Shown: piece after piece, positions 6,672-13,013 of the stretch
Layout: every line of letters begins with the position of its first letter
How positions within the stretch are numbered: position 1 is the stretch's first letter
Source: Chloroflexota bacterium
GTDB taxonomy: Bacteria; Chloroflexota; Anaerolineae; Fen-1058
Direction: 5' to 3'
NCBI GenBank assembly: GCA_016219235.1
Contig: JACRBO010000599.1
Span: 1-15,602, forward strand
DNA length: 15,602 nucleotides
The notes under the pieces: generated by a model
Seen by the model: only the letters and a program-made list of their open reading frames with translations
What the model was told of the DNA's origin: nothing
Databases searched by the model: none
Program-made: the position numbers and the translations under genes

Positions 6672-8665
6672 CACCTCACCTCCACTGTCAACACTTTGGT
6701 CGTGTCATTCCCCAGAATATCGATGACCTTCACCATGATCCGATATTCGCCCGGTTCTTCGTAGCGATGCGTCGCCGTCCTCAACAAGTCCGGCGCCTGG
6801 CGCGTACGATAGGTTTGCCACTGATTGTGGAACGTGTCGCTTTTGTTGTCCCAATCCACGGCCCAATAATCGATCCACTGTGACCAGTGCTTGATCGCTT
6901 TCTGCACATCTTCCGGCACATCATCGGGCGGGATGACAAAATCCGTTAGCGTCAGGGTTACGTCGCGCTTGCTTTTTTTGACTTCGACCGCCAGCGCCGC
7001 CAGTTCAAAGAATTTGATTTCGCCCTGTTCGACGGCTTTCTTGTCCATGACGTCGCGCGGGATGCGGACAAAACGCACGTTGACGTTGGCCTGCGCCGCC
7101 TGCTGCCGCGCCACTTCGTTGATCTCAAACGCAAAGTCCCAGCCCAGCACGTCGATGCCATTGGTGGCGGGAGAATCTTTGCCCTTGCCGATCGATTTCT
7201 TGAACTCGGTCACGATGTTGGTCACATCGCCCGCGGACACGGGTGCATCGACGGCGGCCACGTGCACCATGCGCCCCCGATTGACACCGTGCAGCCACAC
7301 GTAGCCGGTGATAGGCCGGGCGTGGTAGAGATTGAGGATGAATTCGATGTAAGCACGTTGTGGATTGCTGACTGCTGATTGCTGATTGCTGAACGCTTCT
7401 TTCTGCCACATTTGCCGTTCATACTTGCCCAGGTTCTGCACCACAAACGGGCGCACATTATCGATGGACAATAAGCGCTTGCGCGTGGTGTGAATGGCAA
7501 AGCGGCCCAGGTCACACGTGATCCACCGCCGATTCATTTTTTCGGCTGTGGCCGCTGTAGTACCACTGCCGCCAAAACAATCCAGTATCAGATCGCTTTC
7601 ATTGGATGAGGTTTTGAGTATGCGTTCTAGTAGAGTTTCCGGCTTCTGGGTATCGTATCCGACAAATTCATGCGACTGCGAATTGATCACGAAAATGTCA
7701 TTCCAAAGATTTTGAATTGGCTGGCCTATGTATTCGTCCAAGTAAATCTTTCGACGAATACGTTTTGTTTTGTCATCAGGGAAAAACAGGCGACCTTCTT
7801 TGTCCCATTGTTCCATTATTTCACGTGAGATCGACCAGCCATTTGGAGGGGAGGCGAACCCTTTGTAATCGTAAGTCAGATTCGGTCTAGGATGTGGGCT
7901 AACAAGGGGTGAGTCCATGAAACGTCGGCCAGTTCTCTGTTCTATTCTATTGAACCTTTCTTCGATGTACTTTTGGGCCTCATCGCTATCTTTTGTGTAT
8001 TGCTGGTTAAAGACTATCGCATCGGCCTTCGAGTACCAAATAATTGAATCTGTTACTACACCTAGTCGGTTTTGAGGGTTTGCACTCCCGCCTTTTCTCT
8101 TCCACACAATTTCGTTTCGGAAATTTTCTTCTCCGAAGGTTTCGTCCATTACAACTTTCGCATAATGTGACACATGGTAGTCCAAATGTACGTAGATACT
8201 GCCGTCCTCCGCTAACAGTTCACGCAGAAACACCGCCGCTTCATAAAACCATTGCAAATACGAGTCCATTCCGCGTCCCCACGTATCGCGGTAGGCTTTC
8301 TGCTCAATAACGCTGGGTTGCTTCACAAAGCTGGTCGTCTCGTCTTCGTCGGTGTCTGGGTGGTCGGGGATCGTCGCCGTGAAAGAAAAATCCGCCCCCA
8401 CGTTAAACGGCGGATCGATGTAAACCAAATTTACCTTGCCCGCAAATTCGGCCAACAAAGACGGCAGAACATACTTCTTGTCGCCCCAGATCAGGCGGTT
8501 GCGCCATTCAGCATCGCGGCCCGCGCTGAACAAATCGAGCGCCATTTGCCGCTGTTGGGCGGATTCGTTCACCGTCTCGATGGTTTGAAAGGGCAGGGCT
8601 ACACGCAATGGGGCAACGCGCCGGCCAGCGTCATCGTATTTGCCGTCCCAGATCAGTTCGGTCAT
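6671..8665 (-). CDS. mod: Type III DNA methyltransferase (Mod), beta-class N6-adenine type
   Basis: 664 residues from ATG 8665. Motif IV DPPF (84-87) precedes motif X-like TQKPETLLERIL (339-350) and motif I LDCFGGSGTT (361-370), the beta-class order of type III Mod proteins. It should methylate adenine in a short asymmetric site using S-adenosylmethionine and specify the target for Res. The region between DPPF and motif I (about residues 168-328) is the expected target-recognition part and is lower in GC (about 43% by hand count against about 60% at 7081-7140). Residues 424-435 (FSNQQSAVSNPQ) are encoded by a heptamer repeat. The last 30 residues look like a PKD-type strand set. A longer TTG start at 8695 is unlikely, because it overlaps the -10 box of the promoter at 8695-8723. 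Confidence 0.9.
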   Translation of the reverse strand: MTELIWDGKYDDAGRRVAPLRVALPFQTIETVNESAQQRQMALDLFSAGRDAEWRNRLIWGDKKYVLPSLLAEFAGKVNLVYIDPPFNVGADFSFTATIPDHPDTDEDETTSFVKQPSVIEQKAYRDTWGRGMDSYLQWFYEAAVFLRELLAEDGSIYVHLDYHVSHYAKVVMDETFGEENFRNEIVWKRKGGSANPQNRLGVVTDSIIWYSKADAIVFNQQYTKDSDEAQKYIEERFNRIEQRTGRRFMDSPLVSPHPRPNLTYDYKGFASPPNGWSISREIMEQWDKEGRLFFPDDKTKRIRRKIYLDEYIGQPIQNLWNDIFVINSQSHEFVGYDTQKPETLLERILKTSSNESDLILDCFGGSGTTAATAEKMNRRWITCDLGRFAIHTTRKRLLSIDNVRPFVVQNLGKYERQMWQKEAFSNQQSAVSNPQRAYIEFILNLYHARPITGYVWLHGVNRGRMVHVAAVDAPVSAGDVTNIVTEFKKSIGKGKDSPATNGIDVLGWDFAFEINEVARQQAAQANVNVRFVRIPRDVMDKKAVEQGEIKFFELAALAVEVKKSKRDVTLTLTDFVIPPDDVPEDVQKAIKHWSQWIDYWAVDWDNKSDTFHNQWQTYRTRQAPDLLRTATHRYEEPGEYRIMVKVIDILGNDTTKVLTVEVR
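7362..7396. repeat. Heptanucleotide tandem repeat inside mod, 5 copies
   Basis: Five 7-nt units on the plus strand read GGATTGC, TGACTGC, TGATTGC, TGATTGC, TGAACGC. On the coding strand this is GCAATCA-type sequence and gives Mod residues 424-435, rich in Ser, Asn and Gln. The array is 35 nt long, so a gain or loss of one unit would shift the frame. Confidence 0.75.
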
Positions 8666-8694
8666 GATTGCGTCTCTTTTCGGAAGGTAAGGCA

Positions 8695-8723
8695 AGTATA
8701 GCGAGAATGAAGTCGGGGGTCAA
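8695..8723 (-). promoter_or_regulatory. Sigma-70-type promoter of the mod-ATPase-res operon
   Basis: On the minus strand TTGACC (8723-8718) and TATACT (8700-8695) are separated by exactly 17 nt. Each box matches the consensus at 5 of 6 positions. Transcription would start near 8688, giving a leader of about 20-25 nt before ATG 8665. This is the strongest promoter match noticed in the window. Confidence 0.75.
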
Positions 8724-8740
8724 ACGGGGGAAGAGCGGAA

Positions 8741-8790
8741 CCCCACCCCGGCCCTCCCCCGTCGATAAAAAGCATATCGACGGGGGAGGG
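8741..8790. repeat. Perfect 16-bp palindrome just upstream of the mod promoter
   Basis: CCCTCCCCCGTCGATA (8752-8767) and TATCGACGGGGGAGGG (8775-8790) pair perfectly around a 7-nt loop, after a CCCCACCCCGG leader. The -35 box lies 29 nt away. No T run follows on the minus strand, so it is not a standard terminator for the reductase gene, though a strong hairpin could still protect the mRNA 3' end. It resembles the repeat inside res at 3921-3971. The rest of 8696-8839 holds no gene. Confidence 0.7.
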
Positions 8791-8817
8791 AGTGGACGGC
8801 GCACAGATCGGGAAAGG

Positions 8818-8890
8818 GGTAATCTCGCGGTTGGCGTGCTTATGGCGCGGGTGTAAGGCGGACGACGGGAATCTCGCGGTCGGTTTGCTT
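8818..8890. repeat. 24-nt repeat of the 3' end of the reductase gene
   Basis: 8867-8890, coding the TDREIP end of the reductase, and 8818-8841, just past its stop, match at 20 of 24 positions in the same orientation, 49 nt apart. The second copy is in another frame and is not translated with the gene. It may be a relic of a local duplication. Confidence 0.45.
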
Positions 8891-9298
8891 TTGATACCCG
8901 CTATAGTTCGGTGCGACGGCGGTGATGCGCCGCCAGGCCGCCTCACGCTCCGCACCCTTCAACGATTCCGCCCGAACCTTTAGTTTGCGCTTATCGACCT
9001 CGATCCATATCTTGTCAGGGTTCTTCGCCATGTTTACATACCAGGCGGGATGCCGGGCCATTCCGCCGTAAGAAGCCACGACGAGCCAAGCATCGGCCTC
9101 ACCCGCAGCATCCGGGAACCAACCCAGCGGCACGGTATGCAGGCGGCCCGACTTCGCGCCTGTGGTGATCAAAGAGAGTAAATGTCGGCCGCTTAGCCGG
9201 CTCATCAGGGATAGAATGCCCTGGACAACTTTCCATAGCGGACGTGGCATGTTCATGTTTGCGCCATGCGTGCCTTTAGGGGTCAATTCAACCGTCAT
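8840..9298 (-). CDS. F420-dependent nitroreductase / quinone reductase family protein (Ddn-like, DUF385)
   Basis: 152 residues, close to the usual length of the split-barrel flavin/deazaflavin oxidoreductases. Family marks are LLSLITTGAKSGRLHTVPLGW (40-60), WLVVASYGG (71-79), HPAWYVNMAKNPD (83-95), and the end YQKQTDREIPVVRL (135-148). Family members use reduced F420 to reduce quinones or nitro compounds, usually at the inner face of the membrane; the substrate here is unknown. The ATG start is supported by GGGAGGA 7-9 nt upstream. It lies 103 nt after the GH5-like lipoprotein gene on the same strand. F420 use fits Chloroflexota but is inferred from family membership only. Confidence 0.88.
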   Translation of the reverse strand: MTVELTPKGTHGANMNMPRPLWKVVQGILSLMSRLSGRHLLSLITTGAKSGRLHTVPLGWFPDAAGEADAWLVVASYGGMARHPAWYVNMAKNPDKIWIEVDKRKLKVRAESLKGAEREAAWRRITAVAPNYSGYQKQTDREIPVVRLTPAP

Positions 9299-9401
9299 GT
9301 TTTAAGTCCTCCCAGTGCGTGCCAGACCAGACCGCTTGATCGGCCGATGGATAGAGTTGTACCATCGATCCCGCCGCCCGTCGAACCGGCCACGCGTAGT
9401 A

Positions 9402-10967
9402 TCACGATTGACACGCCAGTGTGCGCTGATCTAACCGCCGGGCTTGCTCGCAATACGCCTCGAACAGATCGGCCCAGTCGGTGTGATAGATCGGATCGAG
9501 GCCGCGACAGGCGTCGTGCGCCCCCAGATCGACCGATCCGGCCTGAAACGCCCACGGCAGCACGCCGCTCGCGTTGAGCGCGAAAAACCGATCGAGCGCA
9601 GCGGCAACCGCGGGTCCGCGCGTTTGACCCGTCGCCGGGAGAGCAACGTCCGCGCCGCTGCCATCGCCGCGCGCCGCACTGCCCGACCAGACCGCGTTAT
9701 CGTTGGTGAATGAACTATCCATGCACCTGTCGCCGGCCTGAGTACGATTGCCGCCCGTAAAACCCAGTTCTTCCACGATATACGGTAGTGGGTGCGCCTG
9801 AAACCAGCGATAGTCCACATATTGATCGAGCCGGTCGCCGAAGTTGCGTTCGTTGTGCGGCACGATCACCCCGCGCGGCAACCACCATTGATTGTTGTAC
9901 ACGTGGACCGTGCCCAGATCGAAGACCGCACGCCCGTCGGCGCAGCGCAGATCGTACAGCGCGGCCGGGTCGTGACCCTGACCGTTGGTGGCGTGAAAAG
10001 TAGAGACAAAACCCGGCGCGACCAGACGCGGATGGCGATCGACCTGATGGATGAAGCAGGCCACATCGCGCACGAAGCCCTGCATGATGCTCACGGCTTG
10101 TTGCGGATCATCGACCTTGAGTTCGTTGCCCAATTCCCAGGCAAGGATTTGTTGCGGCACGATCTGGATCGAGGCTGTAGCGAGCGTGACACTGATCGGC
10201 ACGGTGTAGTGCCTGATCAGCGTCTCGACATACTGCCGATACGACCCCTCGCCAAAGGTGGGCTGCGCGTAACCGCGCGCGTAATCGCGCGTGAACCAGT
10301 CCGGCTTCAAGTGCGGCGGCTCGCCCGGCATCAACGTGCAAAACGGATCGCTGAAATCGTTGGCCGAATAGCCGGGGCAGTGTAGATTGTAGACGCTAAA
10401 ACTTGGCGGTGCGGCATAGAAGTCGGTGAAGACGATGATGAACTTGAGCGCCTCGATGCGCTGGTGGGCTTCGAGCAGCCGGGCGATCGCGAGCACTTTG
10501 TCATTGGCGGCAAGGATGTCGTCGAGGGTGTGAATGGCCGAGTTGGCGTCATAGAAACGCGGGGCAAACAACCGCACGACCTTCGCGCCCATGCGGCTGG
10601 CCGTTTCCAATTGCGTCTGCAAAATACCGGGGTTCGCACCGGTCAGATCGACGCGATACACCTCGGTTCGATCGAGTTTGGGGTTTTGATCGGCCAGGTA
10701 GGCGAGTTCGCGTGTGTTGACGCCGATGAATTTGTAAGGCAGGCCCGTGCGCTGGCACATCAAACCGCCCTGCCCATCGGGCACGACGAAGTCAGCGGCG
10801 CAAAAGGGATCGGGCGCGAGCGGCGGGTTGGGTGTAATTGTAGGAACGAGCGACACGATTGGACGCGGTGTGCGTGTCGGGGCGGGCGTGGTCGTCTGTG
10901 TGGCGGCGCAAGCCGATAACAACCAACCGAGCATCAACCCCAAAAGTAGCCAGCGATGAAGAGTCAC
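9402..10967 (-). CDS. Lipoprotein with GH5-like glycoside hydrolase domain
   Basis: 521 residues. The N-terminus MTLHRWLLLGLMLGWLLSAC is a lipoprotein signal with lipobox LSAC (Cys20), followed by a Thr/Pro-rich linker (25-50). The catalytic domain starts near residue 75 (GLPYKFIGVNTRELAYL, typical of the first GH5 strand). AWELGNE (276-282) gives the likely acid/base Glu282, HVY (355-357) is the GH5 His-x-Tyr, and YIVEELGF (396-403) gives the likely nucleophile Glu400. The protein should sit on the outside of the membrane and cut a beta-linked polysaccharide, perhaps a mannan, though the substrate cannot be read from sequence. The GTG start is 8 nt after the hepT stop and gives a clean signal peptide; no clear ribosome site is seen, so it may depend on readthrough from hepT. 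Confidence 0.83.
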   Translation of the reverse strand: MTLHRWLLLGLMLGWLLSACAATQTTTPAPTRTPRPIVSLVPTITPNPPLAPDPFCAADFVVPDGQGGLMCQRTGLPYKFIGVNTRELAYLADQNPKLDRTEVYRVDLTGANPGILQTQLETASRMGAKVVRLFAPRFYDANSAIHTLDDILAANDKVLAIARLLEAHQRIEALKFIIVFTDFYAAPPSFSVYNLHCPGYSANDFSDPFCTLMPGEPPHLKPDWFTRDYARGYAQPTFGEGSYRQYVETLIRHYTVPISVTLATASIQIVPQQILAWELGNELKVDDPQQAVSIMQGFVRDVACFIHQVDRHPRLVAPGFVSTFHATNGQGHDPAALYDLRCADGRAVFDLGTVHVYNNQWWLPRGVIVPHNERNFGDRLDQYVDYRWFQAHPLPYIVEELGFTGGNRTQAGDRCMDSSFTNDNAVWSGSAARGDGSGADVALPATGQTRGPAVAAALDRFFALNASGVLPWAFQAGSVDLGAHDACRGLDPIYHTDWADLFEAYCEQARRLDQRTLACQS

Positions 10968-10975
10968 GCGCTTTG

Positions 10976-11314
10976 TCAGCTATCCAGCGAGTGCAGAATC
11001 GTTTCGATCTGTTGCTTCAACTGAGGCAAATTGGTCTGCACCACTCCCCAGACTTCGTCCAGATCGATGCCGAAATAATCATGAATCAGCACATCGCGGA
11101 AACCGGCGACCTGCCGCCATGGAATGTCAGGATAGGCAGCGCGTACATCGGAAGACAGGCGCTTGACGGCTTCGCCCATGATTTCGAAGTTGCGAATCAC
11201 CGCATCCTGAATCTGATGCGATTCGGCAAAAGCCGTGTAGCCGCCGAGCGTGTAGGACTCGATCCACTCGATACATTCCAGAATGTGAATCAAGTACAGC
11301 CGATCGTCGATCAT
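10976..11314 (-). CDS. hepT: HepT-like HEPN ribonuclease toxin (DUF86)
   Basis: 112 residues, the usual HEPN toxin length, largely helical by composition. R73-DVLI-H78-D-Y80 is the RX4HXY active-site motif of HEPN RNases. In the MntA-HepT system the toxin cleaves RNA and the partner MntA blocks it by adding AMP to the Tyr of this motif; here that would be Tyr80. The ATG overlaps the mntA stop by 4 nt (ATGA), so the two are translationally coupled with the antitoxin first. The GH5-like gene starts only 8 nt downstream. Confidence 0.93.
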   Translation of the reverse strand: MIDDRLYLIHILECIEWIESYTLGGYTAFAESHQIQDAVIRNFEIMGEAVKRLSSDVRAAYPDIPWRQVAGFRDVLIHDYFGIDLDEVWGVVQTNLPQLKQQIETILHSLDS

Positions 11315-11601
11315 AGGGAGCGAGCCTGCTCGAGGACTTGATCACGGATATACCAGTGGAGCGCGCGTTCCGTGACGACATCGACTTTGCGGCCAAGCAG
11401 GTCTTCCAGATCCTGCATCAGCCCCACTCGATCGAGCAGGTTGCGGCCCGGTTCAAAATCGACGAGCACATCGATGTCGCTGTCCGAGCGCGCCTCCCCT
11501 CGGGCAACCGAGCCAAACAGGCGCACATTGTGCGCGCCGTGTCGCGCGGCGATTTGCAAAATGTCACTGCGCTTGTTCTTCAACAGTTCGTCGACACCCA
11601 T
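11311..11601 (-). CDS. mntA: MntA-like minimal nucleotidyltransferase antitoxin
   Basis: 96 residues. GS(30-31), then ten residues, then DID (42-44) is the GSX10DXD motif of AMP-transferring MNT proteins. Asp74 in KVDVVTE is the third acidic residue. It should AMPylate HepT and keep it inactive. ATG 11601 is chosen because GGAG lies 7 nt upstream and the protein then starts MGVDELL, as in relatives. A GTG at 11640, overlapping the MFS stop, would add 13 unlikely residues. All catalytic residues are present, so the pair looks functional. Confidence 0.93.
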   Translation of the reverse strand: MGVDELLKNKRSDILQIAARHGAHNVRLFGSVARGEARSDSDIDVLVDFEPGRNLLDRVGLMQDLEDLLGRKVDVVTERALHWYIRDQVLEQARSL

Positions 11602-11636
11602 CAGCGATCTCCAACTCCAAGTATACCGCACTTCAC

Positions 11637-12875
11637 TCACGCCCAGCGCACCAATGCGATGCCCGCCAGCACCCGCAGCGCGGCGCTGATCAAGATCGCT
11701 TCGCGCAGGCCCAGCGCATCGGCCAGCAGCGGCCCCAGCATCGAACCGGTCAGCAGCGCGATGTTGCCCGCCATGTTGTTCAGCGCCATATGCGCGGGCA
11801 GATCATCATTGGGGATGCGCTCCATCAGACGGTTGACCTGCGCGCCGCCCATCACGCCCGTAATCGCTCCGCCCAAAATCGATGCGGCAAAGAACAGCAC
11901 GTTGTTCTCGGCCAACCCCAACAGCAGCGGATAGGCGCCATACAACAGCGCTGCGATGGCAAACACGCCGCGATGTCCGAAGCGCCGCGTCAGGCGCGCT
12001 AGATACAACGACCCGATCAACATGCAGCCGTTAAAGGCCGCCGTCCCGACGCTGATCACACCGTCGGACAATTTCAACTGATCGACCTGCATCTTGGCGA
12101 ACAACGGCACAGGTACAGCCTGTCCCAGATAAAAGAACAGATACGCGATCATCATCAGGCCGAACGGCCCGCGCAGTAGATCGAGGCGGAGGGCGCGGCC
12201 CCGGCCGTTGCCATTCCCCAGTCTCGCGGACGCGGGTATCTGTGATCCGATCGAACCGATCGGCCCGATTGGCTTGATGCGCCCCAGAAAGATCGTGCTC
12301 ATAGCCGCGCCCGCCACGCCGATGCCGAACACGAGCTGATAGTTCAGCGGGAACACAATGTGATCGAGCAGTTGGCCGCTCAACAGCGAAGTCGCCGTCA
12401 TGCTCAAGGACATCAATGCGTTACGGCGACCGATAACATGCGCGCGCCAATCGGGCGGCACCGTGGCCGCCAGCGTCGCGTTGAAACCAATCGCCAGCGC
12501 CGTGCCCGGAATCGACATCAGCAGCACCAGCAGCACGTACGATCCGATCTGCGCGGGCGGCGGCAAAAACCAGGGCAGCAGCACCATGACCACGTAGCCT
12601 AGCCGGAACCCGATCGAACTGAGATAGGTCGTGCGGATCAACGGGCGGCGTTCCAGCCAGCGGCCGATCGGCATGGCAATGAGCAAACTGATCAGAGCCG
12701 GGCCGGCGGACAGCAGCCCCATCTCGATGTTGGACGCGCCGAGCCGGGCGACGTACACATTGATGAAGGCCAGCGTGCTGCCGGCCAGAATGCCGTAGCC
12801 AAAGATGTCGGCGTATAAGGCGCGGAAATTGCGTCGCAACAGCGTGCGGGGAGGTTGTGAAGTTAGGGTAGACAC
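11637..12875 (-). CDS. Major facilitator superfamily (MFS) transporter
   Basis: 412 residues with about 12 hydrophobic segments by eye, in two groups of six separated by a basic loop near residues 195-230 (IGPIGSIGSQ and an Arg-rich stretch). The loop after the second segment, PIGRWLERRPLIRTTYL, resembles MFS motif A (GxxxDRxGRR). This is a proton-linked or facilitated exporter/importer of unknown substrate in the inner membrane. The GTG start has no clear ribosome site. TTTAAT lies 10 nt upstream and could be the -10 of a leaderless transcript, but the -35 is weak. mntA follows 35 nt downstream on the same strand. Confidence 0.88.
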   Translation of the reverse strand: MSTLTSQPPRTLLRRNFRALYADIFGYGILAGSTLAFINVYVARLGASNIEMGLLSAGPALISLLIAMPIGRWLERRPLIRTTYLSSIGFRLGYVVMVLLPWFLPPPAQIGSYVLLVLLMSIPGTALAIGFNATLAATVPPDWRAHVIGRRNALMSLSMTATSLLSGQLLDHIVFPLNYQLVFGIGVAGAAMSTIFLGRIKPIGPIGSIGSQIPASARLGNGNGRGRALRLDLLRGPFGLMMIAYLFFYLGQAVPVPLFAKMQVDQLKLSDGVISVGTAAFNGCMLIGSLYLARLTRRFGHRGVFAIAALLYGAYPLLLGLAENNVLFFAASILGGAITGVMGGAQVNRLMERIPNDDLPAHMALNNMAGNIALLTGSMLGPLLADALGLREAILISAALRVLAGIALVRWA

Positions 12876-12902
12876 GGGCGGGGATTAAACCACATCCGGC
12901 CG

Positions 12903-12937
12903 CAATGAGCAATGAACAATGACAAATGACAAACAAC
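12903..12937. repeat. Heptanucleotide tandem repeat, 5 copies
   Basis: Units CAATGAG, CAATGAA, CAATGAC, AAATGAC, AAACAAC lie in the 138-nt gap between the Tat lipoprotein gene and the MFS gene. Only 16 nt separate this array from the next one. Confidence 0.78.
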
Positions 12938-12953
12938 TCACGCACTACGCATC

Positions 12954-13009
12954 TTGCCTCCTGCCTCTTGCTTCCTGCCTCCTGCATCTTGCTTCTTGCC
13001 CCCTGCCTC
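12954..13009. repeat. Heptanucleotide tandem repeat, 8 copies (YTGCMTC type)
   Basis: Eight contiguous 7-nt units (TTGCCTC, CTGCCTC, TTGCTTC, CTGCCTC, CTGCATC, TTGCTTC, TTGCCCC, CTGCCTC) make a strong pyrimidine bias. It begins 5 nt past the stop of the Tat lipoprotein gene. It is the longest of five arrays with the same 7-nt period. Confidence 0.85.
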
Positions 13010-13013
13010 CGGT

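Noticed and set aside
8666..8695. TTG start 10 codons upstream for mod
   Set aside because: It overlaps the -10 box of a good promoter and has no ribosome site; ATG 8665 follows the expected leader.
9345..9370. CGATGG/CCATCG inverted repeat after the GH5-like gene as a terminator
   Set aside because: The stem is only 6 bp with a long loop and no T run.
12882..12920. Sigma-70 promoter for the MFS gene (TTTAAT with upstream TTGCTC)
   Set aside because: The -35 matches at only 3 of 6 positions and lies within a heptamer repeat, so it was mentioned only in the gene entry.
12954..13009. Possible CRISPR array
   Set aside because: The units are 7 nt, contiguous and without spacers; this is a tandem repeat.
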